DNA of 64,000 nt from Campylorhamphus procurvoides (lineage: Eukaryota > Chordata > Aves > Passeriformes > Dendrocolaptidae). Below are positions 12,101-24,100 of this stretch, in pieces. How positions within the stretch are numbered: the stretch's first letter is position 1; the number at the start of each line of letters is the position of its first letter. A model generated the notes under the pieces. It did not search any database and was not told where the DNA came from. It saw only the letters and a list, made by a program, of their open reading frames with translations. The translations under genes and the position numbers were made by a program. Location of the stretch: assembly GCA_013396655.1 (NCBI GenBank), contig WBMV01001018.1, positions 1 to 64,000 of the forward strand. Direction: 5' to 3'.

Positions 12101-15100
12101 TGATAACATGATTTTACACCTTTCCATTGACTAGAATTGAAAGCTATACAAATATTTCTCAGCATTACAAATATTTATGAAGTTGACTTTCAACAGCTTG
12201 ATGTGAATTAGTAAGGAAAGGTTTTATTTTCAGGACTGGGCCCCTGGTAAATGTGTTTCCTGAGTCCCTTTTCAATTTAGATTACACTAGGATGCTCTAT
12301 ATGGAATATGAAGTCATGTGGTTTGGGCATTTTGAACAGAGTTAAACTCATCTAGATAAGCTTCATTCTGCTGTTACAGCTCACTGTTATCACAATAAAA
12401 GCATCAAACCTTTGAGAATTGCAAGTGGAAGGAATTTATTTCTTTGTGTCTTTGTTGTAGGGCCCAAACACAAAGAAGTCCTGAAAACCCAGGTAAGTGT
12501 ATTGCACTGGCAATACCCTCCACCAACAAAACAGTGTTTAAAAGTATTAAAATATGAAGTTAATACTTGCAGGGCAGAGTCACTTAAGGGGAGTGGGGAT
12601 GGGAACCAAAAATCCCAAAACAATAAATGAAAGTATGAGAGTGTACAGAAGTTTCAGAAGAGACAATAGTAATACAGGAGAATAAGTAAGAAAAAATGGT
12701 TTTAAAAGGAAAAGATGATGAAGGAAGGCAAGAGCAGAGACATTCCCCTGAGAATCCCAGCCTGTCCTTACCCCAAAGCAGAGTTCATGTGTTCTATTCC
12801 AGGCCCTCTGCCCCTGCCCCTGGCAGCACAGTGTGTCAGAGGGGCAGGCTGGAACGAAAACCCCTTCTCTTATGAAAGCTAAAACAGTCTTAAACGAAGA
12901 GATACAAAGCCTGGGCTCGTTCTGAAAGCATTTTGTTTCAAATGATATTTAAAGTTGGAAGTGTAGGACACAATTGACCTCAGACCAGGGGTAATTTGGG
13001 GTCACAATGTTATTCCCAGCACCTCTGTGGCTGCTTTGGAAACCCCACTTGCTCCTGTGACATTCCATTGAGGGTCACAACTCCCCTGGGATTCCTTGTG
13101 TCCTTTTCAGACAGGTTCTTATTTGCCAAAGCTGTGCCCACTGAGACACCTGTGCTTGTGCTTCTTTCCCCAGGGTACAGCCAGGACGATGGGGGCTGGT
13201 CTTCCTTTGTGAGTATTGGGACTAAAATCCCCTGGATTCAATGGATTGTGTGCTCAGGGCCCATAAAACCAAAAAAGAAGGTGCCAGGAAATTAAATATT
13301 GCTGGTTTTCAATGGCAAATTGTTGGCATTTTATTCTTTAGAATCCACTTGCTGAAGAATCACTTTTTTAAAGCCAAATTCCCTTGGCCTTTTGGCACGG
13401 AAACATCATCACACCTCAGCTGCTGCTGCACAGTCTGGGTTTATGAAGATCTCTGAAGTTAACCAGTGCTAATGGGGTTTTTAAAAAATTAAAGTGGAGA
13501 GGCACTTTACAAAAACCCAACAAACATTGAGTTCACAGGAGATTTGCTGGTGTTTTAGGAGCCCAGAAGATAAAAGTTACCACCAGCAGAGCACTTGGGC
13601 TCTGAGCCAGGACAGAGGGCTCTGGAAATCTCAGCCAAGGCACCCATGCCAAGTGTTTCTCTCTGGTGACCACACTGGCACCGTGACCTTACAGGGTCCT
13701 GCAGGTCCTGGTTTGGGTCTGCTCAGTGGAGACACCAAAACCCAAACCAAAGGGCTCATTTTTCCTGAGGCATCTTTCAGAAGCTGGAATGGGTACCCCG
13801 AGGGCTCAGCTGCTGCCCCAGGAGTGTTCTGGGAGCACTGGGTGGGCTGCTGGTGCCTTGTCTGTTCCCCCCAAAAAGGGCCCTGTGCATTTCAGTGAGC
13901 TTTCACCTTCTGCTGACCTTCCACTGCCCCGGTATAAGTGATACTTGTTTCCTTCCTGCAGCTGCTCAGAGCTCCTGCATCAGTGTGATGTTGCCTCCTC
14001 TCCCCGTTTTATGTCAAAGGAATTTTTTGGCTCAAAATGGTTGTGAAAACTTGAGATCCTCCAGAGTGCCAAATAGCCCAGGGAAGGGCCACGAGGAAAC
14101 TGCCCTGAGGGGCTCAGTGGTCTCTGACAGCCCCCACTTTTCATGCTCCTTTGGCAGGATGATGATGATGATGATGATGACTATGAAAGCCCTGATGAAG
14201 ACCAGGACAAGGAGGAGGAGGCTGACTATGAATCCCCCACAGAAGACCCCGAGGAAGCAGAACATGACAGTGATGGCTACGAGCCCCCTCCCTCCAACAA
14301 TGATGAAGCACATCACAATGTCATCTTTCCTGCCAAGTCACTCCCAAGCAACACAGATTATATAGGTAATTGCTAAAAATTAGGTGCTATTAATAATATG
14401 TAAATTCTGTTTTCCTGCATTATCAGCCAAATTTTAGGTAATGGAATAGAGAAGGCTTTACAGGAGGTTCAAACCTGCCTTTGAGGAGTCCCCAGCATGG
14501 GGACAGAGGAGCCTGTGACTCCCAACACAGCTCTGATCATAAAACCACTGCCAAGCAGATCCTACAGCAAAGTCTTTATGAGATATTAACTTTAGTGTCC
14601 AGGTTCTTGCAAGGGCTCTGGGTCATAAAGATCTAAGGAGTATTAAATAACCAAACTCTGCAGTTGTTTAGTTTGGGATTTTTGGTTTTTCTTTAGACAG
14701 ACCTACAACAACCAGATCTTCACATCAGCCTCCACTGCCACCCCAGCGACCTGGCCCATCCCCAGGACCAGCCCAGTTTGGGGGAAGAGGTGCCTCTGTA
14801 TGTTCCTTTCTTAGTGTTTTACCTATTTCCTATGCCAGTAACTTCCTAGAAGTCCCAGTGTAATGCCATTTTTAATCAACTACTGTATGTAAAGGGAGAC
14901 TTTCAGCCATCAAAATAGATTGGAACTCTGTTAGGGGGTGACCATTTTTTCCAAGAAACAATTAAATTTAATGGGACAAATATATTACATTATTTCATAT
15001 TACTTGGGTGTCACCTACACTGGAAATTCACACCTACTTGTGAATGCCTCTAACATAAATTATGCCTTTGTAAGGATGTCCCTCTGTTTCTGTAGTGGTA

Positions 15101-18100
15101 TTTGTACATCTAAGTCTTTCCAAGCTATACTTCCAGCAGCTGTCCAATTGAATTAAGACCACAGAAAAGTGGAGAGACTTATAATGAGAACTTTGATGAC
15201 CCAGACTTCTTAACTTGTGTTTTTTGCTGCTGGGAAGACTCCAAAACTGAAAGCTCTTGTGCTGTTGACAACTGGTACTAGAATAGATTCAATGTTTGCC
15301 ATAACAGATGTATATTAGACCTGCCATGTAAAGGTAATTTTAGGATGTGATAGGGGGACTTTTGTTCTGCCCCATAGTACAAATGTAGAAAACACACAGG
15401 ACTATGGGGTGCCCTGAGTTCTCAAAACTCTCCTAAATTGAGGCTAAGCATGATGATGTCTGGAGAAATCCAGGTTTAGCTGCTCACACCAAAATGCTGT
15501 TTGGCTCTCCCAGTCCCAGAGGCCAGTCCTTCCTGCCCTGCCCCAGTCAGCAGCACAGACTTATTCCATATTTCTCACCTTCAGATGTGCAGCCACCAAT
15601 TTCAGTACATTTACAAAGTCACACCTGCACTGAAGGGGGAAAGATACAACAGGGGTGTTGCAGCTCCCCTTCCTTTGGCCATACACACACATTCCCCAAA
15701 GATAAATCCCTCTGGAGTATTCCTTGTGAGACAGAACAATCCTTTATCCACTCAAAGCCATGCCTGTGGCTCATTCCTCAGGAATTCCCTGGCTCCTGCC
15801 CTTCCTGCAGCCAATTGGGGTCTGTTCCTGGGGCTGCACAGACACAGGGATGGGCAGGTGTGTGCACTGGGGGCAACACACTAAAACTAAACCAGCAGGG
15901 TGAAGACACATTTTAACCCCGTGTGAAACATCTGTTTTAGCTGCCAACCTTCCCTCATCCACCCAGCAACAACGACTTGAGCCGAGACAGAAACATGAAG
16001 CCCTTGAAACGTAAGTTGAGCTGGTGTTCTCTCTGTGAAGCTTTTCCCACGGGCTGTGGAGCACTTCACCTCTCCTGGCTCAGTTCCACCCTCTTCTGCT
16101 CTCATACAGAAGTCCCACCTGTTATCCCAAGCCACACCAGCCCTTGGCTGTGCAAAATAAAGCTGTATTAACCTCTAGCAGCACCTGATCTCACCCAGCT
16201 GTTGTGTTTAGCCCCAGCTCCTTCCATAGACAGAAGCACAAAGCCCTCCCTGGACCGCCTCGCTCCCCACTTTGAGAGAGAAAGCCCCATAGCAGGTGAG
16301 TATTTGCTTGCTCTGGTAGCCAGGGGGTTGTAATTGTTGAAAGTTATCAGGGTGAATGTAAATCATGCAAAAGGACAAGGCTCAACCAAATGTGCTGTGA
16401 CCCACTCACAGACAAGGCAGTCTGTATATGAATAAACAGTGAGAGCAGGGCTTATGAAATGAGAGAGGAATTATATGTAGAAAACAGCAACCCAGAGGGA
16501 TGAACAGAAAGATCCCTGTGCAATAAAGGTTTGAGGTGACACTGAAGTGAATGAACAAGGAAATATTTAGTAGGTTAAAGGAGGAAAGAACCTCTGCATG
16601 CAGAGCTAACTCTGCACCCACTACTGTAAGTAATGTGGCACAGACTTAAAAGAATGCTGAGAACTAATAAGACATAGAAAAAAAATGACATTTGTTTCAG
16701 GCAAACCACGTTATAGAAAGAATCTAAAGATACAACTCCATGACTTTTGTTTATTATCTGAACTCTTCTATCGGTTATATAAATGCAGAAAACTATCCAG
16801 TAATTCACAGCTGGACCATAGAAAATATGTTTGCAAAACATGTCCCCTTGAGAATGTTTAAATTTGCCTTTAAGAAGAGATATTGTGATTTTGCCATCAC
16901 TTCCAAAGCCAAAATACTTTTCTGACTTATGTCTCAGGAGGCTGCAAAATTAACTCCCAGCTATATCCAAACCTCATTTGTTTCATAGACATTTGAATTA
17001 ATTAACCTCCATTTTTTCTAAATGTAAGCTTTTACTATTTTCAGGGAAGAAGCCAGCCATTCCTGAAAAGGTAAGATTTATTTTGTGCTGATTGACAGTT
17101 TTTGCCCATTTTGATACGCATTCTCTCAACTTTTCCTTGTTGTTTTCCAGCCTCTGGCTTCCCAACTAAGGTAAGAGTTCTTCCCCTGGAAACCATTGCC
17201 AGCATTCCCCAGTCATTTCTTAATAAGCAGCTTTTTGCCTTTATTCCATCATCCTATTCCCACCTCAGATCCCTGGGGGAACAGCTGGCAATGATGCCCA
17301 AACCTCCTGTGCCACCAAGTGACAGATATGAAAGAGGCAATCCCTCCGCTCTCAGGAAACCAAGCCCTGGAAAGTAAGTGCTGCTTTCATTGCACTTTAA
17401 TAATTAAATTAATTAATCCATTAAATGGACAGGCAATACAGGGGCTGCATTTGCAGGTGCTGCCAGCCAGCAGGGGCTGGGGCATCATGAATATGCCCAG
17501 GGTGTGTTCAATGCAGCCAAGGGGGAATGTGGAAAACCTCTGCCCAGCCAGCCCTGAAAGAGCCAGCACATGGGGTACCACTCCCTGCCAAGCTGTGATC
17601 CTGTGGTTCCCACCAGCTCAAGGTCCTGCTCTAGGGAATGTCATTCCAGTTCTCCTGGGATTTTCAATTGTTTTAGGATGTTAGTAAAAGGAAGCTTTGC
17701 TTTCCTCCCATTGCTCTTCATAGCTAGGCATGTTCTCCAGCAGAACCAAATCATTTGGTGGCATTTGCTAGAGAAACTGGGGGCTGAACACTGTGACTGA
17801 GCTTGAAACAAGTTGGGAAAGTAGTTGAGATCTGCTAAACAGCCAGGAGAATTTATCAGACAAAGGCCTGAAGTCTTACGATGAGCTCCAGCAATGTTGC
17901 CAAGTATTAAAAGTCAGTTCAAGACCTGAAGACTAATGTTTTGTCCTTGCAAAAACTTGTTTTAAGTTCTAATCTTATAATCAGTTCATCAGTTTTCCTT
18001 GTTGTAGAATCAAGATGGGCTAAGGACAAGCATAAGGGTAAAATTAGGATCTTAAATATCATTATGAGGGAAAAATAAGATTTGTCATTCATTGGGCCTT

Positions 18101-21100
18101 TAAAACTTATTCTAAATTCATGTTCTAGTTGAAAATATGGCCCATTGCACATGAAGTGAATGGATGGCATTCCACCCATGATGATTGTTTTGTTTCCATT
18201 GCAGGCAGAGTTGGCCACCACATAAAAGAAATGAAGTAAGTATAGTCTCAAAGCATCTATTTAAAGGTCTGTGGACTACAATAGCATTAAGTAACTGTAT
18301 AAACTAATAATTCTGGAAAAGGCAAGTTCTAAGGAATACTCGTGGATCTTCTCAGTTTATTCCCCGAGTACTTTATCTCAGATAAAGGCACAGTAAGGCC
18401 AGATTTTTTTATGATGTGTGAGAAGTGATTTTGCTCACACCACATAGGGAGGTTTGGGGGATATTTCCAGCTTAGGCTGACCTGAAAGTTTCACTTTCAG
18501 GTAACTCTGAGAGCCCACACTTGGAGGAATGAGGACAATTTATACCTGCTGAGAGTTTCTGACTGCTTTGGGTCAAAATCCCTTATGGAACATCCACCAC
18601 ATAGTTTATTTGTAAATAATTCATTAATGCAAGAACTTTAAAGATTGCTTGATGTTGCAAGAAGACAGAACCCCCCAGTGTTTTAGATGAGAGTGACAGT
18701 GTAGATATCAGAGTCCCTGTGTACTCAATACACCAATGTCCAGTTTTGTTTTGTAAAATGTCCCTATGAACTGAACTATAATACATGGCTAATGGTTATT
18801 TTCTTTTGGCTCCCCAGGAAGAAGAAGACAGTGAGTATTTCTGCAGTGATTTTTCCAACTTGAACTCTTTCTTTGCCTTAGATCTATAAAAAAATAATGA
18901 TCTCAGAGCTTGTTTCTTCAGAGCATTTCAAAAGTCAGGTGGTATCTTGATAAGCTGTGGAATTCTTATAAAACACCTCATGCAGATTCATATATCAAAG
19001 CCATAGAAGACAGGAAATCAGTAACTAATGACTTCCTTCAGTCAGCCAGGGAGGAGAAAGCAGGATTTATTTTGAAATACATCCCATTAGAGAGGTTTGT
19101 GATCTGCACCCAGAGCCACCAGCTGGCACAGAAAGCTGGCACCTCCCAGGGCTCAGCAAAGCCTCCAGTCAGAGCCTTCTGGTGCCATGCTCTGAGCCAT
19201 GGACAGAAGCAGAACTTCTTTGTGGAGCAGCAGTATTTCTGATGCTGCTTTCTAAACCTGAGTTGGTGGACTGACTCCATAACAGACACAGAGCATTTGG
19301 CCGACTCTCTGGGAGTTGTCAGTGCCTCTAACCCACCACAAGAAATTAAAGCTGTGCAGAGCAGTTTGCCTCGTCCCTCTCGCTGGAAGTTCAGGGCTGA
19401 GGACACTGCAGAAAGAAAAGGTTTTGTTTCTTGCTGGGAGAAATCTCCTACAGGAACAGGGTGCTCACAAAGGTAACCTCAAACCTGCTGTTTAGAAGCA
19501 AAATTACAGAGAGCACCTGGTTATGTCCCACCTTCAGCTCTGCTGCAGGTGAGGCACCTGAACTGTGGCTTATCCAAAACAGAAGTTAGCAAATGTAAAT
19601 GTTGCTCAACCCTTTGCCAGTTTATTTTTAATTTTAACACTTAAGTTTACATGTGAGTTTACAATCTGTAACTAACACATCAAGGACTGTTTATAGACTG
19701 TTTGCTCCTTCTGTTTATCCAATTAAACAGCAGTTATGTGTCAGAATTGTTTCATTCTACTTCACTTGAGAATGTCTCCAGTAAGATTTAAGTTTCCTTC
19801 TCTGCCTCCCCACAGCTGCAGCCCACAGGGCAGTGCCCCAGCTGTGCCTGCCCCCACACAGCTCCAGCACCCTGCCACCCAAAGCTCTCAAGCCTCCCCC
19901 CAAGCCGGGAGCCAACAGTGTGCCTGGGCCAGAAAGGTTTGTGTCACCCTTGTTGTGTCCTTCCTTTGGAGTCTCAGCAATTCACCAGGGGACTGGGGGT
20001 TCTCAGCACACAAAGAGTTCCTGGCTGGGCTGTATTGTGGCCTCCCCAAAATGTTCATTTGTGTAGTTCCTGCTCTCCAGGAGAGTCCCCCACGTAACAA
20101 GCTCTGTACCAGAGAAGCAGATAATGTGCATTAGGCAAACAGATAAACCCACAGGTCTCTCAGTTCTGTGTCAGTGGTGTGATGCTTCCATTCTTGAGTC
20201 ATCTCCCCCAGTGCCTGCAGGATCCAGGTCAAGGACCAGCCCTTTTGGGAAGGGCTTTCTACCAAAACTACTCCCCAGTTTCCTCCAGACCTCTGCAGGA
20301 TGTCGGGCAAAGAGGCCCTGCACCCTCCAGGAGCCCAAGTGCCAGGGCTGTGATTATTAATCACTTCAAAACCGAAACCCCCCACAACCTCAGTCGTCTA
20401 GAATTGAATGGGAAAGCATTTCACCACCCTTCTACTAAGCCTTACTCTCAGGGTTGCTAATTCCTGTTTAAAATTGTGAAGCTTGCTTCAGCTTTTTCCT
20501 GTTTTCAGCTTACAAGTGTTTGATTGTTCTGCCTTCATTTGCTAGATGGAAGAGCCCTTAATTAAACTGGGGTTTCTGATGTAGCATGCAGCAGCCTTGG
20601 ACTTTGGGGAGTTGGGCTGTGCAACTTGAGCCCACGTCTGATGCAGGTTTTCTAATCTCTGTATTTCTTTAGTGGCTCTTTGATGAATCCCTCTAATTTA
20701 CTGTCATCCCCTGGAACTGCTGACACCCCAGCAGAGCAAATATTGCAGTGGCAATAGCAAGGTCTGATGCAAATGGAACCATTCCTGTGATGAACACTCG
20801 TGCTTCTGTTCAAACAGCATGCTGCATTAGAGATCCCAGTTTGATTCTCTCCCATGAATCAAGGCATGAGAGGGTGTTTTTGTTCTGCAAACATAATTAG
20901 CATATTCATCTCAGAGCCTTCCCAGCAGCTCATTTAAGCAGGAGAGAAATATGAACTGTAAAGGAAAACAGTGCAGGCCATTTTTAGGTGAAGAAACAGA
21001 AATAATAACAAGAATTGAAGATTGAGACTCCATTGTGAGGAGTTCTGGGTGTGGGCTGAGGTTGGCAGGGACCTCTGGGTGTCATCTGGTCCACGCCCCA

Positions 21101-24100
21101 ACCCAAGCAAGGTCACCTTGGCCAGGCTGTTTGTCACCACGTCCAGATGGCATTTGAGTGTCTCCAAGGCATTGGAGTCTCTCGGTGACCTGCTCCAGTG
21201 CTTGGCTGCCCTCCCACTGAAGAAGTGTTCCCTGCTCAGAGGAGACCTCTTGAGTTTCACTTTGTGCCCACTGCCTCTGTGTTGTCCCTGGGCACCACTG
21301 GAGAGAGCCTGGCTCACCTTTCAGGTATCTGTGAGCCTTCATGAGGTCCCTCCTGAGCCTTCTCTTTTCCAGGCTGAACAGTCCCAGCTGCCCCAGCCTT
21401 TCCCCATCCATGGGATGCTCCATCCCTTTTGTTCCTGGTCCTTCCCAGACTGCAACATTCATGAGAAAGGGCATTTGCATCAACACGTTACAGAAGCCAC
21501 ACACACAAAGAAGATTAAGAGCCCAAAAACAAGTCAGGGAAAGCTTTCCTCATCCTGCAGAGGCCTCAAGAGGCTCCCCCATTGTGTAAAACAGGCACAA
21601 AGTCCTGATCAGATGTTCAGAGCACAGAAATGTTGTATTTATATTGACTCCTTTTGTTTTTTTGAACAGTGCCAGGAACCTGTCTTCAACTGGCTCTCTC
21701 CCACCACGCTTACATCTGGGTCTGTATCCTGCATCCCTACCTTCTTTTTTTTGGTAAAAACATGACTGAAAGTTGAAAGGTGGTTTCAGTGCAGTTAATA
21801 TAATGTTTTTCTGTGGATGTGTCTGGCTGGACTGTGAACGGAAAACTATCAAGTTCCTGAAAGGCACCCTGTGTAACTTCCTTGGTCTTTTGGGGTTTTT
21901 TTTCCATGAAGTTTGGGATTCATGCCTGGTTAAACCTGTGTCACAACTTCAACTAAGCACCTTTTTCAGTCCAGCAAACAGTACTGAGGGCTGTGTTATG
22001 CTAATATTGTCAAAAAAAGAGAGATAACACTACTGTTTTTTGTGAAAACCAGTGCATATTTATGTTGCAATAACAAGTAAAAATAAAGAAGACTTAGAAC
22101 TCAATTGTTTTGCAGGTGATTTTTTGCATATGGTAACAATGTGCTACAGTACATTTTTTACTTTGTAATTGGTAAGAAGGCAGAGATTGCAAAGAGACCA
22201 CAGGACTTGTGTCTCTCAAGAGACCAAGATGCTCTCAGCTGAGTAATTGTGGTACAGAAACTGAAAAGGTGTCACCTCTGTTTCAAATTCATCAGTTCTG
22301 ATGGAAAAGTGAAGTGCAGGAGTGCAGTGACAGTCTCTGTGCCCCAAGGGTGGAATCAGGCAGAGAACATGGTTCTGATAGAGAAACCTAAATCTGATTT
22401 CCAGCCAGTTCCAAATGTCTCAGTGTCAGCGTGTTAGAAATACCTCCTGCCTCGTAAAGATCCCACACCCTGTTTGCACAGATGAAATTATTTTCCTGGT
22501 TTTAACATTTTCTCTCTATTTCCACCTCTTTGAAGGCAACAACAGCAGATCCCCTTCAAGAGGCCCAGCCGACCCAAGACCCCCATTGCCAATTCCCAGC
22601 AGACAGGCTGTTCACCCAACAAACACGGAGGAGGACGAGGTACAAAACATCACAGATATCACCCAGAGCTGTAAAACACAGCAAATGTTCTGGTTTCGAG
22701 AGGGAACATCTTTCAGAGTTGTTTTTCTAGTCAGTAGCTGCTCTCAGGGTGCCAGTAAGTGCTTTCAGTTTCCTTTTCTGTGCCAAGCTTTAGTGCCTTA
22801 TTTTGTTGTCACCAAGAAAAACAACAATAGCAAACCCCTGACAGAACAAAGTAAGAAAGGTACTTGTTTGCTGGATTGCTCTGCACAATTGCCTTCAAGT
22901 AGCATTACATATTCAGTTCTCCTTCCACAAAACTTTGATGGGTAAAGAACTCGGCTTTCAAAGTGCATTTTTGGTTTGTATTTCTTTAAATAGAAGAAGC
23001 TTAGAATGAACCAGCCCTGGTGATAACACTGCTGGGCACTCGTACATGGTATTTGCACAGGAAGTCTGCATTGTTGCCTCAGATGATAGTTAAAAATGAA
23101 TTAAAAAAATAATTTAAACCCAACCAAACAGAGAAACAAAGGCAAAGGATGCTGCTGTGTGGGTGAGAAAGAGAAAATGCAACTTAAACTATTTTACTGA
23201 AAATATTTGGAAACACCAGTTCTCTTGTCTCACCTGCAGCCGTATTATAGCTGGGTCTGCAATATCTTCACATTCATCCAAGTGAGCAAATCGTGTAACA
23301 TCATTTAGTGGGTTCTGCACATAAACCCCAACACCCCTCCCCCTGAAATCTCTCTCTGTGCGCTGTGTGTTGCTAAAATGACCAGCTCCTTCCCTGACTG
23401 TGCCTCTCTGCTGTGCCCCAACCCCCTTAGGGCTCCCTGAACCACGAGTGGTACGTGGCCTTTGTGAGCCGGCCCGAGGCAGAGGCAGCTCTTCGGAGGA
23501 TCAACAAGGTACTCTGGCGATGGCAGGTGATGCTCAAACCCCCCCAGGTGTCCTGGTGCTCACCTGGGGACAGTGGAGCTCATCTGGGACTGGCAGGTGA
23601 TGCTCAAACCCCCCCAGGTGTCCTGGTGCTCACCTGGGGACAGTGGAGCTCAGCCCAACAGCGAGCTCACAGCACCAGTGGGGATGCTCACAGGGAGGGA
23701 GGGAATCATCTGCAATGTCTTCCCAGAAAAGTTACACACTGGGTGCAAACCAGCCACAAAAGCTGTTGTTTTCCAGAGTGTGTCTCCACAAAGCCTGCCT
23801 TAGGAGGAGTGGCTTGTTCTCTGGGAATAGTTTTCTGTCACCAGTGAGGAATTTGATGCAAATGGCCATTTTTAGGTAGCTGGAATTAGGTGAGGTGAAT
23901 CCCACCCTTTTTTAGGCCGTATTGAGCAGCAAAACGAAGCACAGATGCAAACAGGTGAGACCCAGCCTTGTCTGTGCATGTGGAGGTGAATTAAAATTAG
24001 AAGTATAAATAAAACAATATCCCAGCATGTGTGGTTGCTCTGTGATACCCCAAGCACTTGCCCTGAGCTGAGGGGGATGTGCACCATTCTAATCACTTGT

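Noticed and set aside
14697..14789. Ending LCP2 exon at the GTGCCT donor (14790).
   Set aside because: It would put the next exon in a frame that does not meet the RSTK exon. The GTATGT donor eight bases on keeps the family frame.
20212..20357. An open segment with FYQNYSPVSSRP-like residues after a good CCCCCAG acceptor, first taken as an LCP2 exon.
   Set aside because: Its frame needs phase 0, but the preceding exon ends in phase 2. The segment at 21670-21719 fits phase, splice sites and family sequence better.
21022..21765. The longest + strand open frame in the window (247 codons).
   Set aside because: Most of it is antisense CR1. Its end overlaps a real LCP2 exon but in a different reading frame.
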